From: Rhodosporidiobolus odoratus
Taxonomy: Eukaryota; Basidiomycota; Microbotryomycetes; Sporidiobolales; Sporidiobolaceae
NCBI GenBank assembly: GCA_034387635.1
Contig: JAOANU010000006.1
Location: forward strand, 186,001-250,000
Length of the DNA stretch: 64,000 bases
Reading direction: 5' to 3'
Position 1 is the first letter of the stretch. Every line of letters begins with the position of its first letter. The translations under genes were made by a program, and so were the position numbers. Below are positions 24,218-36,792 of the stretch, in pieces. A model generated the notes under the pieces. That model ran no database searches. It had not been told where the DNA came from and saw only the letters and a list, made by a program, of their open reading frames with translations.

Positions 24218-24740
24218 TCACACCGCAGACTTGCCCTTCTGCTCAAGCTGCAGAGACAAACTACATGGTCAGCTTCGTTCAGTTTCAGAGACTCCGGAGG
24301 TGGAGAAGCTGTGCCATAGCGGAGGAGGCGGCTTACCCTCCAAGCGTCCATAGCTTTCGCCATCGCTTCTCGGTGAGCCAGGCTCGGGCTCTCCTTCTTG
24401 ATGGTCGCGAGTTTGGCGTTCATGTACTGTAGAGGAGCGGGAAAAGGCGTTAGATTGCTAGGACCAAGGTAAGGCAGCCTGTAGGGGAGAAAAGGAAAAG
24501 AGCTGACGGCGTTGTAGGTTGACGATTTGCCCTTCTTTGTGCTGCAAGTCAGGAGTACGAGACCAGTCAGGGTTGGTCTGCTTGCCGTGCTACTGGGGGG
24601 TAGGTCAGGTATGGCTTACGCCGACTTTTTGACGGGTGCTGTGGAAGAACAGCGTCAACGGGGCCAAAGTCAGGCTCGAAGGAACGCGGCGCACCTTTAG
24701 GCTTCCCCTTCTTCGGTACAGTACTCTCATTGCGCGGCAT
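24218..24740 (-). CDS. 72-residue YABBY/HMG-box-like small basic protein
   Basis: Five small exons encode a 72-residue lysine-rich protein. The N-terminal tail (MPRNESTVPKKGKPK and VKKSATKKGKSS) is basic. The core TYNAYMNAKLATIKKESPSL then AHREAMAKAMDAWR matches the helix-turn-helix part of YABBY/HMG-box-like domains, whose usual form is YNxFMxxxLxxIKxxxPxLxHREAFxxAAxxW. It ends LEQKGKSAV. DNA binding or chromatin association is inferred from the family only. All four introns are GT-AG and keep the frame. It shares a 354-bp divergent promoter region with the mS34 gene. Confidence 0.7.
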
Positions 24741-25094
24741 GGCATGCGTCTGACTGTTCTGTGGCAGTCACCGGAAGAAAGGGCGCGACAGGGGAAAAGG
24801 CGAGGCGGCACTCGACGAGTCGATTCGTCGCGAAAGTAGAGCACGGTGCAAAGTACGCTTCTCGAACGGTCGCACGGTTTGAAAAGGCAGCAACGACGGT
24901 GTGGGCGATGTGAAAGGTCGGAAGCCAAACCTTCTCCCCAGAAGCTCTGAGGCCGGTCCCGCTCTCCTCGCTGTCGTATACTCGCTGCAGACACCACAGC
25001 AGCACAGAAAACATCTCTCGCAGTCGCACATCGACCTGCACGCCCTGTCCAGAAGCCGCCTTATCGCCTTCTCCTCCTTCTCGCCTTCCTCACC
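24741..25094. promoter_or_regulatory. Divergent promoter, YABBY-like gene / mS34
   Basis: About 354 bp between divergent starts. The part next to the mS34 ATG is CT-rich (TCTCCTCCTTCTCGCC). No recognised binding site. Confidence 0.4.
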
Positions 25095-25421
25095 ATGCCA
25101 CGATCTGTCTCCCTCCCTCGCCTACTGTCTCTCCTTCCCCGTGACGGCGTGAACGCCAGCGTGTACCAGTCACGATGGGCTGGCAAAGGTCTCCCAGTTC
25201 CTACTCCCGCCTCTCTCGAAGACTCCTGCCGATGGGACGTCGCCAAGGTCCGCCTTAGCATTGATGAGCACGGCAAGGCTCACGGACGGGCATGGGGCGT
25301 AAAATACTGGAAGGGCAAGCGCATCACCCCGGCAGACAAGGAGTATGAGCCTATCCGAGGCGGCTTGAAGTACCTCTGGCAGGCGTCAACACCACCACCT
25401 CTTCTCGCCGACAAGCAGTAG
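25095..25421 (+). CDS. Mitochondrial ribosomal protein mS34
   Basis: Intronless gene for a 108-residue small-subunit mitoribosomal protein. The beginning MPRSVSLPRLLSLLPRDGVN is basic and hydrophobic, fitting mitochondrial import. The core pattern fits the MRP-S34 family: a TRW-like SRWAGKG, then RAWGVKYWKGK and an end RGGLKYLWQ (family IRGALKxxW). The tail is short. Identification rests on these spaced tryptophan/glycine motifs, so it is likely but not certain. Confidence 0.6.
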   Translation: MPRSVSLPRLLSLLPRDGVNASVYQSRWAGKGLPVPTPASLEDSCRWDVAKVRLSIDEHGKAHGRAWGVKYWKGKRITPADKEYEPIRGGLKYLWQASTPPPLLADKQ

Positions 25422-26459
25422 TCACAAGCGGGTCATACGTTCTCATTTGTTGTGTTACTAGGCATTCCGGGTACGTCTCTCCCCTTCGAAGTTTGCTGAG
25501 GTCGATGTATGCGGTCAGCGTGTACTTGAGCTCGTCGCTCATCCTCCTTCTCTTCCTCCTTTCCCACACTCGCCTTGCTCTCAGGTTCTCCGGCTGTCCC
25601 ATTCCGTCGCCTATCCTCGTGAGTTCGCGATTCCTTCCTGTACTCGCACTCGCGTCCATTTGTCCCCACGGATGATCCGCATCCGCCTTTTTTGCGTATT
25701 TTCGATCCTCGTCGTCTCGGCGAGCCAGAGTCCGAGGTAATTTACGGACGCTGCTGGCAATTCATAGTTACACTGAGGGGTTACAATCGGACGCTATTCG
25801 GTGGCAAGACAGCTTGAGTGGAGGGCACGGGGCTGACTCCATCTTGCTCCCTCTTCCGCTATTACAGGATCCGTTCCACCACTTCCCCCCCACTTCTGGC
25901 GTTCAGTGTTCTATTGCTCTATTGTACGGATGGGTAAGGTAAGATGGAGGATGAGAGGCAAGGCGTCGGCGCAGGGTACCAGGCGATCGGAGAGATATGG
26001 ATGTGATGGCAGAAGCAGCTGAGGGAGCCAGGTGGTGGACAGAAATATACACCTAGGCGTGGCGCGCAAAGCATAGTCGTTTAGCATACTTTCGCTAGTC
26101 TGGGCACCTCCCCCACTCACTGCTGTTCTGCCTTACCTGCCTATTGCTACCGGGCGAGCCTGCCTTCGCCTGCCTAAGCTCAACGAGACACTGCCGCATG
26201 GCGCCGTCTGCGGTGACCCCGGTTGAGTCTGGTTGTCAGAGGTGCCATATTCGCCGTCGCGCTCAGGACGCGTCTGGACGCTTTGGGCGCTGCCATCACT
26301 TCCTCCTCTTCATCTCAGACGTACAACGCCTGCTGGTTCTAGCGCTGTACTTGCTGTATCAACCACGCCGGTAAGGCGACCACCCTCTCTTCAGACTCCG
26401 CCAAGCCCTCGTGCACTCTCCCCACTTTCACCAACCTTCTCAACAGCAATCTCTGCAAG
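25422..26459. promoter_or_regulatory. Upstream region and probable leader of chitin synthase
   Basis: About 1 kb without a supportable coding chain. A GTAAGG...CAACAG segment (26371-26446, 76 nt) just before the chitin synthase ATG looks like a 5'-leader intron. The length suggests a regulated promoter, but no individual site was recognised. Confidence 0.4.
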
Positions 26460-29400
26460 ATGAGGCGCAGGACTTCGCAGGACTGGACAAACACTGGTCT
26501 GCCGGTCAGCCAGCCGCACGGCGCACCCTTCGCCAGCCCGACTACCGCCCATCAATTCTCTCCGAATCCAACCTCGAATCCGCATCTCTCGCCCCCGGCA
26601 CACCAACCATATCAACAAAGGCCAGCGCCTCCTCAGCAGCAACCGAGCTACCACTCACAGAACACGCATGACCCGTACGGGGATGACAGCGGACTCTACG
26701 GTGCGTCTTTCGCTTTTTCTCTACCCTTTGTCCCGTCGAGGTCAAGCTGAATCCCCATCCTTTGACAGGGTACTACGGCGGGGATGACAACGCCTCGACA
26801 CACTCGCACACCGCGCTCAACATGCCCCTCAACGAGAAGGACTACTACCACCAGACTCCCCCCGTTCCTTCCCTTCCTTCGCACTACGCCCCGGCGCCCG
26901 GCGCGCCTTCCTACCCCCCTTCTTCCCCTTACCACTCTCCCAACATGGCGCCCCCCTCCCCTTCGCTTGCCGGGTACTGGGCCGGAGGGGCCCAGCCCGG
27001 CGGTTTCTACGAGCAACAAGGTTACTACGCCCAGGCGAGGCAGGATGTCATGAAGAGGAGGGAGAAGAAGAAGGTTGAGTTGACGGATGGACATCTGGTC
27101 CTGGATTTGCCCGTGCCGAGGAGTATTCAGCAACTTAGCGTGTATAGGGGAGAGGATCTGCGGAAGGAGAGCGGGACTCTTAGGTGTACGATCGCCCTTT
27201 TTCACCTGCTTTGCCTTGCGGGAGTCTTGACGAGAACGTTGTGCAGACACTGCCGTCACTGATGAGCCCGACGACTTTACTCGCAAGCGCTACCGTCTGC
27301 GACAAAGCCTCTATGGCAGGCAGACTGAACTGTTTATTTGCTGTACAATGTACAACGAGGTACGTTCTCCTGCTTTTGTCCTTGCGCTGTCGCATACTCA
27401 AGCTCGAACCCTTTTCTAGGATGACCACCTGTTCGTCCGCACCTTCACCTCGGTCATCAAGAACATCCAGCACCTTCAGTCGAGGACGAAGAGCAAGACG
27501 TGGGGTAACGATTCGGTCAGTCGGGCGCCAGCTGCCTCGACCGCATATTGTTACTAACTGTTTGAATTCCCCCGCAGTGGAAGAAAGTCGTCGTCTGTGT
27601 CGTCTCGGACGGGCGAAGCAAGATTCACCCTCGAACCCTAAAGATCCTCGGACTGTATGGAGCGTACCAAGACGGTGTGATGAAGGACTCGGTGGAGGGA
27701 AAGGATACGCAGGCCCACGTATTTGAGTACACAAGTCAGGTCGTTGTGGACGACAAGGGGACTGTATCGGGCGGGATTGCTCCCATTCAAGGTAAGCTCC
27801 TTGTTCCTCCTCTGCCTGTTCGGAGAAGGTGGTTGATGGTAGATGCCACGGCTGGCGGACATTCCGGTCGGAGGGTCCAAAGTGACGATGTCGCTGTGCA
27901 GTCCTCTTCTGTCTGAAAGAGCAAAACAAGAAGAAGCTCAACTCGCATCGGTAAGCTCTTCCCTTCCCTGCCCTCCCTGTCCCCCCATGATTGCTATGGC
28001 CTGCAACTCCGTGTCCCTCATTAGCACCCTCTCACGCTGGCGCACCGCGAGGCCAAATTCTGACGCTGGCACTGATCCCGCTACATTCCTGACGCTTCAA
28101 CTTCTTTCTTCGAGAATAGTTGGGCTTTCAACGCTTTCGCCGAGCAACTCCGGCCCAACGTCTGCGTCCTCCTCGATATTGGTACCAAGCCCGGCGGCGA
28201 TTCGATCTACAAACTCTGGAAGGCGTTTGACCGAAACTCGCACGTCGGAGGCGCTTGCGGTGAGATCACGGTGGACCTGGGCAGAGGGTGTTCGAATCTG
28301 CTGAATCCCTTGGTTGCCGCTCAAAACTTTGAGTACAAGATATCAAGTAAATACAATGTCTTCCCGCATCCAAACTTCGTGTCATGATTGTCGCATCGAC
28401 GATGCGACCTTCGCAAGCTGACCTTTCCTTGCATCATCCGGTCCGTTCTCCACAGACATTCTTGACAAATCTCTCGAGTCAGCGTTTGGCTTCGTCTCCG
28501 TTCTACCCGGCGCCTTCTCAGCTTACCGCTACAAGGTGCGCTTGCTTCTCAACGCGTAATGAGCAGATCATGCTAACCTCGTACCCTCGGTGGGCAGGCT
28601 CTAGTTGGCAAACCGCTTGAAGCTTACTTCCATGGCGAGAAGATGCATGCGCCCGGGGCTATCGCGAGCTTGTCGGAGAGTAATATGTAAGTTCAGCACT
28701 GCTTCTTGCTCTTTTTACACGCTGACGGCCTTCTACTGCAGGTATCTGGCAGAGGACCGAATCCTCTGTTCGGAACTGATCTTCAAAAGCGATGCAAGCT
28801 GGGTGCTACGGTACATCAATACGGCTAAAGCCTCGACTGGTGCGCTTGTTTCGCCTCTTCTAAGCCATGTCAGGCAGCTAATGCCCCATGGCACCTCGCA
28901 GATGTTCCCGACAGCGTGGCCGAGTTCATCTCGCAACGTAGACGATGGATGAACGGCGCGTTCTTCGCTGCATTGTACTGTAGGTCCTGCGCTTATCTCT
29001 CCACTCCACGCGCGGGCCTAATCTGGTCTGCTTCGACAAACAGCCACGACTCGATACTATCGCATCTGGACTTCGGGTCACGGCTTCCTGCGCAAGCTGT
29101 CTCTGTCACTGCTCTTCCTCTACAACGCCATCCAAATCTTCTTCTCCTTCATTGGCCTGTCCTCCTTCTACCTCGCGTACGTAGCATCTCTATTTCACGG
29201 CGAGCGTCCGAAGACGCGTACTAACCTTTCGCATGCTGTAGCTTCTTCTTCCTTTGTTCTTCTGCAACCGACGACCCCGCCAACGATCCCTTCGGCGGCG
29301 CGGGCGAGGATGTCATCAGCATCGCCAACTCGATCTATATCGCTACACTCGGCATCACTATCGTCTGCGCGCTCGGTAATAAGCCGTCCGGCTCGCGAAT

Positions 29401-30579
29401 TTGGTATATTCTCGTCATGTTGATCTTTGCGATCCTTTTCTGCATTGCTGTACGTTGTGTTCCCTCCCTCCATCCCTCCGTTTGTTGACCCTTTACTCTG
29501 CACAGCTCTATTGCACCGCCTGGACCGTCTACCTCGCCGTGCCACACACGGCGGCCGGCTGGGAGGACGTTGACGCCCTCATCAACGACTCTGCCTTCCG
29601 CGACCTTGTCATTGCGCTGGCAAGTACATATGTGCTGTACATCGTCTCGTCGATATTGCACGGAGATCCTTGGGTCCGTCTCGCCATACATATGCCCATT
29701 GATCGCTTTGGCCGGATGTTGACATGTTTTTCCGGCTTTGCAGCACATGTTCACCTGCTTCATCCAGTATATGCTATTCATGCCGTCCTATATCTCGGTC
29801 CTTACCATCTATTCCTTTGCGAATCTGCACGACCGTGCGTTACCTCCTTCCCTCTCTCCCACACCCCTCGACTGACGTCCGGTCTTTATAAAGTGGCATG
29901 GGGAACAAAAGGCGACACAACCGTCAAGGACCTTGGGAGTGCCAAGAAGAGCAAGACTGCCGACGGCAAGGAAGTACTCGAGGTCTCGTTACCGACCAAG
30001 GAGGACGACGTCGACGAGCTTTGGATTCATATGAAGAAGGAGATGGCCACTCCACCGCCCAAGGTTGAGCAGAAGAGGTCGGCGGATCAGAAGCAGCAGG
30101 ATCAGTGAGTCCTCTTCACGATTCTCCAGAGTGGATAACCCGTACTGACCATGACTGCTCATTTTAGCTATGCCAACATTCGAACAAACACTCTTGTACG
30201 TTTACTCCTCCTGTTCGACCCAGTCGTGCCCACTCGTTTGACCTCATGGCGTCACTCGCAGATCTGCTACCTCGGCATCAACATGGGTATCGTTGTCTTC
30301 TTTACCTCGACCGTCTGGACGGTTCGTCTCTGCCCTCTTTTCCTACCGCTCTGTCATCCTGACTCTGCTCTCCCGACAGAACTTTGTCTTCTCTCGAACA
30401 AACTCAAACACCAACTACTACACCGTCGCTATTTTCTGGGCCGTGGCTGGGCTGGCGGCGTTCCGGTTCTTCGGGTGAGGAGGGGTTTTTCTCGCGTCGC
30501 CTCGATGGGTTTCGTCATTGCTGACCCTTCTTCCTCAAGTTCTACTCTGTATCTTATCCTGCGTCTCTTTGGTCATTGA
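26460..30579 (+). CDS. Chitin synthase (class I-III type)
   Basis: Plasma-membrane glycosyltransferase family 2 enzyme polymerising GlcNAc from UDP-GlcNAc into chitin. A proline/glutamine/tyrosine-rich N-terminal tail leads to the CHS core: [74 protein letters not shown], the catalytic EDR in [12 protein letters not shown] and the QRRRWMNG (QxxRW) motif. A series of membrane helices follows ([58 protein letters not shown]), with DLAWGTKGD between them. It ends [12 protein letters not shown]. No myosin motor or cytochrome b5 domain is present, excluding classes IV, V and VII. At least a dozen short introns. Confidence 0.93.
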
Positions 30580-31126
30580 GCGCTGTGTGGTCCTGGAGGT
30601 GCCGCCGGTCGGTACCCGGAATGCAAGGGTGCGTTCCGTCTCTCCATGTTCCACCCACCCATCGCGAGTACTGACGTCCCTCTGTGTGCCTTGTCCGCCT
30701 CTGCAGAATCGTATTGTCTATCACTCATGTCCTCGTTGTCAACATGCACTGCTTGGGAGTGTTGAGTGGGCCTACTGGAGAGACGCGAGGAAAAGTGCAC
30801 GAGAAAAAAACGGCTTTTTGCTCCCGATGCTGTTCTTCTCTGGACACAAGCCACTGCCACGATATCGAGTTAGCGGTCATTAACCGGGAGGAAGCTGGCG
30901 CCTGCCGCCTTGGGTTGCACTGGGCTCGCCGAGTCGTCCGCGACGGCGACTGTGGCTTGGTCCTCTTCGTCAACCGATAGCTACTTTCTCCGCAGGTCTT
31001 GCTCGCAGTGTACTGTAGTCATCAGCCTGTCAGCTCGTGCGCGTGTGCCTCGTCTCCTCCGACTGTACCTCACTCATTTCGACTCCCTCCCCACCTCGCT
31101 CATCATCTCGCAACTTGAACAACTCA
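30580..31126. other. Intergenic, chitin synthase 3' flank and LPLAT promoter
   Basis: About 550 bp with only shadow frames. Nothing recognisable except a CT-rich approach to the next ATG. Confidence 0.35.
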
Positions 31127-32584
31127 ATGACACTTTCGCTACACGCAACGCCAATACCGGAACGACCTCCACCGAGTTACCACGATCAAGTACGAAGCTT
31201 GACCTTCAACATCATCTTCGGCGCCGGCATCGTCCTCACTTTCCTCTTTCAACTCATCTTTCTCCCCTTCGCCCTTCTTCCTCAAGCTTCCGCTCAAAAG
31301 CTATTCCGAGGCGCCATCTCGTACTCCAAGGACGTCTTCGCCAGCCTCCTCATTCTCATCGTTCATGTCTTTGGACCCACTACACTTGTTTTAACGGCCG
31401 ACGACTCTGTCAACTTGGAGGAACTGGTCAGAAGAGACGCCAAGGGAGATGTGATTGGGTTCAACCTAGCGAAACAAGCGCTGTGGATATCGAATCATCA
31501 GGTGCGGCCCATCTACTCTGGTGTTTTCTTCTCCCCCACATGCTTGACTCCCATTCTTTTGCCTATGCAACAGCAATACGCCGACTGGATCTACCCCTGG
31601 ATTCTCATGTCGTTCGGATCAGTCGCTTCCGGTCTCGTCATCGTCCTGAAAGCCAGTCTGGAGTGGGCACCTATCGTTGGACCGGTTCGTCCTTGGCTTG
31701 ACCAGCTTTTCTTCTCAGCCGCTAATCCTTCCTCCCGGCTGTTTGCGCAGGCGATGCAACTCTTTCACTTCTGCTTCATCGACAAGAAAAAGACGCTCGG
31801 TCGGAGCAACCTCTACCGGACAGCTGCTGCGGCTGTCAAGCGGGATGAACCGTACCAGGCGCTGCTCTTTCCGGAAGGGACGCTATACTCGGTTCTGACA
31901 CGGCCGAAGAGCGCGAAGTATGCCGAGTCACTGGGTATTGTACGTCAATCTGCTGCTCCCTGCTGCCACTCCGGCTTGCGAATCCGCCTTTTCCCCTTTC
32001 ACTGGATCATATGTGTCTGGTGCAAGCCCTTATGCTGACATACAAGTCCACAGCCAAACGCAACGAACGTCCTTCTCCCCCGTTCCGCCGGTCTCTTCTT
32101 CTCCCTCCGCTGCCTCCTCGCCGTGATCCCTGCCTCCTCCCTAACCTTCTACGACCTAACCGTCGGCTACACTGGCGTCCCCGCACAAGGGTTCGCCCAA
32201 TCCTACTACACCCTCCAATCAGCCTTTGGGAGGGGAATCGCCCCTCCGACGGTACATATGCATTTTAGGCAACATCGCGTCGAGGACGTCCCGCTGGGGA
32301 AGTACAGCGCGACCGCTTCGCCCCGGCAGATAGAAGCGAGTTTGACCTCTGAGGATAAGCAAGTGTTTGATACGTGGTTGAGGGAGAAGTGGCAGGAGAA
32401 GGATCTGCTCATGGGTGGGTTTGGGGAGAAGGGTCAGTTCCCGACTGGACCGCAAGGGAAGGTCGAGTTCAGGATTAGGATGAGGACTGCGGATTGGGTT
32501 ATGCTGGGCAGTGTTCCTGTCGTTCTTTGGGGAGCTTATAGGGTGGTCAGGGTGGCGTGGGCGGTGCTTTCTTCCGTTATATGA
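31127..32584 (+). CDS. PlsC-type lysophospholipid acyltransferase (LCLAT/Cst26-like)
   Basis: Membrane acyltransferase transferring acyl-CoA to a lysophospholipid. The catalytic NHxxxxD block is split by an intron as WISNHQ + YADWIYPW. Block III is LLFPEGT, and TNVLLPRSAGL is the block IV region of the LCLAT1/AGPAT8/Cst26 group (TxVLxPRxxGL). An N-terminal hydrophobic pair (LTFNIIFGAGIVLTFLFQLI) and a C-terminal helix (VMLGSVPVVLWGAYRVVRVA) anchor it in the ER. The ATG at 31127 starts MTLSLHATPIPERPPPSYHD. Four introns. Lysocardiolipin, lysophosphatidylinositol or lysophosphatidic acid are possible substrates. Confidence 0.85.
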
Positions 32585-32938
32585 GCGGAGACAGAAAGTG
32601 GACGTGTCCATTTCTCCCCCCTTTCCCTTAATTCGCGATATCATCACTCTGCACTCGGTGCCGTACCCATACCCATACCCTTGTGCCAACGTCGTCTATT
32701 CCTCCAAATTTGCCCTTTTCTGTTGCCTTGATATAGCCCAGTTTTACCTCGATTCCCGCTGCAGCCGCTAGATGTGCCGTTTCTTGTACGGTCTCGCCTG
32801 TCGCACGAGAGACGAAGAAGCAGGCATCGTGCACCACTCTCACACACTTCCGCCAGCAGTGGAGCGCAGGAAGAAGTGGGAGACGCATACTGCGAGACAC
32901 CAGGAGGAAAGAAACGATTGCATCGCCGTTTCCGTACC
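32585..32938. other. Convergent 3' flanks, LPLAT / TSR2
   Basis: About 354 bp between stop codons. It contains a small hexamer repeat, TACCCA x3 around 32664. An open minus-strand frame crosses it but has no recognisable features. Confidence 0.35.
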
Positions 32939-33754
32939 TCATCGCCGTCCGCCCTTCTTCTTCGGCTGTACCATCTCGAATCCGTCTTCGTCTACCACCG
33001 GTTCTTGTCGTTGCGGGGCGGAGGCGGGGGCGGGGGCGGAGGAAGAAGAAGGCTGTCCGCTCTCATCGACGAGTTCAACCATCTCTTCGTCGTCCGTGTA
33101 GTCCTCATCGTCGTCGCTCGAGTCGTCGTGGTGATGTTGTTGCTGCTGCCCTCCTTCCCGATCCGCCTTGGCGGCCAACTCCCTAAACTTGACCGCAATC
33201 GGACCCTCCTCATTCTTGCCCGCCAAAACCTGCTGCAAACATTCCCTCCACAGCGCCAACAAATCCTTTGCGACCTGAGCTTCCGACCCATCCTCCAAAT
33301 CCACATCGTCCCCAAACTCTTGCTTCATGGCCCAAACCAACAGATCCTCGAGTTTATCCTGCCTAGGCAACGGAATCCCATTCTCATGAGTGCTCGTACT
33401 TCCCGTCGTCCCTTGCGATTGTGATCGGGCATCTCCTCCCTCCGTCGCAGCAGTGTAAACGAGATCCACAATCTGCATAGCCATATCATCCCTGACCGCA
33501 GGCCAATCCTTGGGATCAAGTTCATACGAGAGGATGATTCGAAGAGCGGGCCAGAGTTTGAGGAGGTCGAGTACGCTGCGGGCGTAGAGACCTAGGGCGA
33601 GGGTTTCGGGAGATTGGGCGGGAGCGGCGCTGGTGGAGGGGGTTGGGTCGACTTGCATCTTTTTTGGGGGGGAAGGGAGGGGTTTGGTGAGAGGGTGGAG
33701 TGGATCGGGGAGGCTGTAGGAGTTACTCTCAGCGTTAGAGTCGGTAGTTGCCAT
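32939..33754 (-). CDS. TSR2: Pre-rRNA-processing protein Tsr2
   Basis: Intronless, 271 residues. Tsr2 is the chaperone (escortin) that delivers ribosomal protein eS26 to pre-40S particles (family knowledge). The Tsr2 core shows LGLYARSVLDLLKLWPALRI, then WPAVRDDMAMQIVDLVY and KLEDLLVWAMKQEFGDDVDL; later DLLALWRECLQQV is the conserved helix of the second half. The acidic tail (DDSSDDDEDYTDDEEMVELV) and the end VVDEDGFEMVQPKKKGGRR fit the family. Histidine/glutamine-rich low complexity separates the two. The start ATG (33754) is followed by an unconserved Ser/Pro-rich leader. Confidence 0.88.
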   Translation of the reverse strand: MATTDSNAESNSYSLPDPLHPLTKPLPSPPKKMQVDPTPSTSAAPAQSPETLALGLYARSVLDLLKLWPALRIILSYELDPKDWPAVRDDMAMQIVDLVYTAATEGGDARSQSQGTTGSTSTHENGIPLPRQDKLEDLLVWAMKQEFGDDVDLEDGSEAQVAKDLLALWRECLQQVLAGKNEEGPIAVKFRELAAKADREGGQQQQHHHDDSSDDDEDYTDDEEMVELVDESGQPSSSSAPAPASAPQRQEPVVDEDGFEMVQPKKKGGRR

Positions 33755-34349
33755 GAATCTCGACTTGCCAGACAGTACTCACGGTGTATACGAGGACTGC
33801 GAGAGCGGGCAAGAGGAGGAATCGCAGGTTGCTTTCAGTTTGACATATCGTCTACCGCCCTCCTTTGGTCTAGGCCGCTCGTTCTGCCCCAGACTGTCCG
33901 AAAGCTTTCACAGCCGCGTCTGTCTTTGTCTCCAGCCGTGCGAGGTCGTGCTCGCTGTTACCTTTCTCCGCTTGGCATTCCGACTGATGAAGCTCTTTCC
34001 TCCTTTTCCGATCACGCGCGATCACGTTTGAACAACAGACGACAGCTTAGAAAGCTACCAAGAGGCGATGAACAAGAGTCTATGTTGCTGCTTTGTTCTT
34101 CAGCTGACAATGCTTCTCCCGCTCATGTCCTCCAGCTCAATGCGCTTCCAAGTTTCTCACTCGCTTTTAGTCTTCCTTGCAACGATCCCGCACGGCGAGC
34201 AGAAGCACGGACCGAATGTACATAACCTCACTTCGATTCGAGGTTTTTTCGCCTTGTCGGTTGTACTACTGCCAGCCGGAAGAAAACAAAGACAACCGCA
34301 TCTATCCGGGCTCAACCGCCCCTGCCCCCTAGAGGATACCTGCTGCTGC
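33755..34349. other. Intergenic, TSR2 promoter and CCT7 3' flank
   Basis: About 600 bp holding only overlapping shadow frames; no gene supported. Confidence 0.35.
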
Positions 34350-36792
34350 TCATCGACCGCGTCCACGTCCACGACCGCCGTATCCGCCGCGACCGGGGGG
34401 TCCTTGTTGCTGCTCGTTCGTGCGTAGTGGTAGAAAAGTTGAAGGGAAGTGGGGAGGCGTGGGAGTTATGGGTAAGCGGAAATCAAACGAATGAAGAAGG
34501 AAGGGTCAGCAAGGGAAAACCAAAGACGGAGAGAGTAGTGTCTGGTGCGGAAGGAAAGCGAAAAAAGACAGAGTGAGCTCAGCGTACCTGCGCTGAAGAC
34601 GGATGCGTAACCGTCTCATCCACACTCAGAACAACACAAGCCGCCTCCGCAGCCCCCTCTAGCGCATTGATCTTGACCAAAGCCGGTTCCCACACAAACG
34701 CCTTCATATTATCCCTAACCCCTCCCTCGCCCTCCTCCTCCTCAACACTGACTCCAGCCCAAGTCTCACCTCTCGCGTGAAGCATTCGAAGTTTGTTCAA
34801 AACGTCCGTGGCGTCTAAACCGGCGTTGTCGCAGATGGTGCGGGGGATGACTTCGAGAGCTTTGGCGAACGAGGTGATGATGAGTTGGGCTTTGCCGGGG
34901 AGGGTGCGGGCATGAGCGCGGAGATGAGCCGAGATCTCCATCTACGCGTAGTGAGACAAATCAAGCGATGAGCCAAAACCCAACCAGAAACCGGGGAGGA
35001 AAAGCAACCGCAGACGCAGACGCACCTCGGTAGCACCACCTCCCGCGACGACCGTTCCATTCTTGACCGCCCTCCTGACCACCTGAACCGCATCATTCAA
35101 ACTCCTCTCGACCTCACTGATGAACTGTTCCGCCCCACCCCTCAACACCAACGTACAAGTCTTGGCCTTGGTACACCCCTCAAACAGATTGTACCTCTCA
35201 GCCCCAATCTGTTTCTCCTCAAACACGTCACACGTCCCCAAATGTTCCTCACGAATGTCAGAGCACGTGGATTGAACCGCCCCTCCTACGGCAGAGACGA
35301 CTCGTTTGAGATCTTCTTGAGCGACCCGACCGGCGCAGAACAGGCCTCGGTCGGCAAAGTATTGGGTGGCCAAATCTCCGATGGGCAAGCGGGAGAGGAT
35401 GACGTTGGCGCCAGAGTCGGCGATGAGGGAGAGTTTGCGGTAGATGATGGACCATTCGGCGTCGACGATGGATTGGTAGTCCTGATAAATCGGGTGTGGG
35501 TTAGAGCGTCCGTCTTGTGTTCGTACCCTTACCTGGCCAGCGAGAAGAGCGCGGCGAGCAGAGACGAAGGGGGCGACGCTGGCAGGAAGAGAGGGGCAAA
35601 GGCAAAGATGACGCACGGAAACCTGCTCGACCCTAACCTCTGCATTGTCCCTCTCCGCCTTCAACTCCAACTCGACATTCAAGCACAACACCTTGGGCTT
35701 CAAGATCTTCTTGGGCTGCTGCTCAAAGCCTGCGTACGAAAACGTCTTCTTGAACGCGACCCCCTTGACGAGGAGAGATTCTTCCATCCCTCCTCCTGGT
35801 ACTTTCTTGATTCCAATCAGGGAGGGGTCGAGAGCGGTTGGGTCGAGGGTTTGAACGGCGTCGACGACCATTTCAGAGAAGAAGGGCTTGGAGGAGTGGA
35901 TTAGCTTGGAGGACATGGAGGTGGCGGCGCATTTGAGGAGGAGGGAGCGGAAGTCCCTGGCAGTGGGTTTGACAAGGCGTTAGGACGCTGCTGGCAAGGC
36001 TGGACTCGCGCGCCAGCTTGCTCTGGACTCGCGCGCGCGAGAAAGGGGCGACTGGCTTACTCTTCGTTCTTTGCTTCGACGGTAACAGCGAGCTCGTTGA
36101 TCCGGGCGATAGCCTGTACAAGAAATTGGTGAGCCGCGCTCGTACACCAGAGCGACCGCTTGACCATGGAATGGAAGGGTGCGGTGATCAAAGTGCGTGG
36201 GCGAGACTGACGAGTTGAGCAGCCTTGCGGTAAGCCTTGATGATGATGTGCGGGCTGACGCCATCCTCGATGAAGGGCTTGGCCTCCCTCATGAGCTCAG
36301 CGGCCAACAAGACAACACTGGTGGTGCCATCTCCGACCTCTGCATCCTGAGCGCGAGCAATGTCGACGAGGGTTTTCGCGGCGGGATGAACGACTTCGAG
36401 GAGTTTGAGAATGGTGGCGCCGTCGTTTGAGATGGTGGCTTGACCGTTTGCTCCGACGATGAGTTTGTCCATTCCCCTGGGACCCAAGGTGGACGAGACG
36501 GTTTGGGAGATGGCGAGGCAGGCATTGATGTTTGAGAGGAGTTGAGGAGTACCTGATCAGTTTGGGACCAGAGGGGTTAGTCGAGGCGGGTGGACGTGGA
36601 GAGTGAGACTAGAGTACCCTGTGAGGTGTCGGTCCCTTCTTTGAGGACGAGTACGGTAGGGTTCTACAGAGAGGGAGGAGCGAGCGAAAGAGGGTTAGTT
36701 GACTTGTCGGTCATCGCACGGGACAAGGTCGTGTGAGTGGAAGTGGGAGAGAGTGAGTGTGAGTGTACCATCATGGGGATTCGTCCTGCCAT
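34350..36792 (-). CDS. CCT7: T-complex protein 1 subunit eta (CCT7)
   Basis: Subunit of the cytosolic TRiC/CCT chaperonin folding actin, tubulin and WD40 proteins. The start MAGRIPMM joins [16 protein letters not shown], an eta-subunit hallmark. ATPase motifs are [23 protein letters not shown] and [17 protein letters not shown]. Apical/intermediate parts include [16 protein letters not shown] and [19 protein letters not shown], then [20 protein letters not shown]. The last exon encodes a Gly/Arg-rich end, [17 protein letters not shown], separated by a 178-nt intron (34410-34587). About eight introns. Identification as eta rests on the N-terminus and the [15 protein letters not shown] region. 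Confidence 0.93.

Noticed and set aside
32625..32942. Minus-strand frame with KLGYIKATEKGKFGGIDDVG
   Set aside because: It lies between convergent stops, has a GGTATG-type repeat at its end and no family match; treated as 3' flank.
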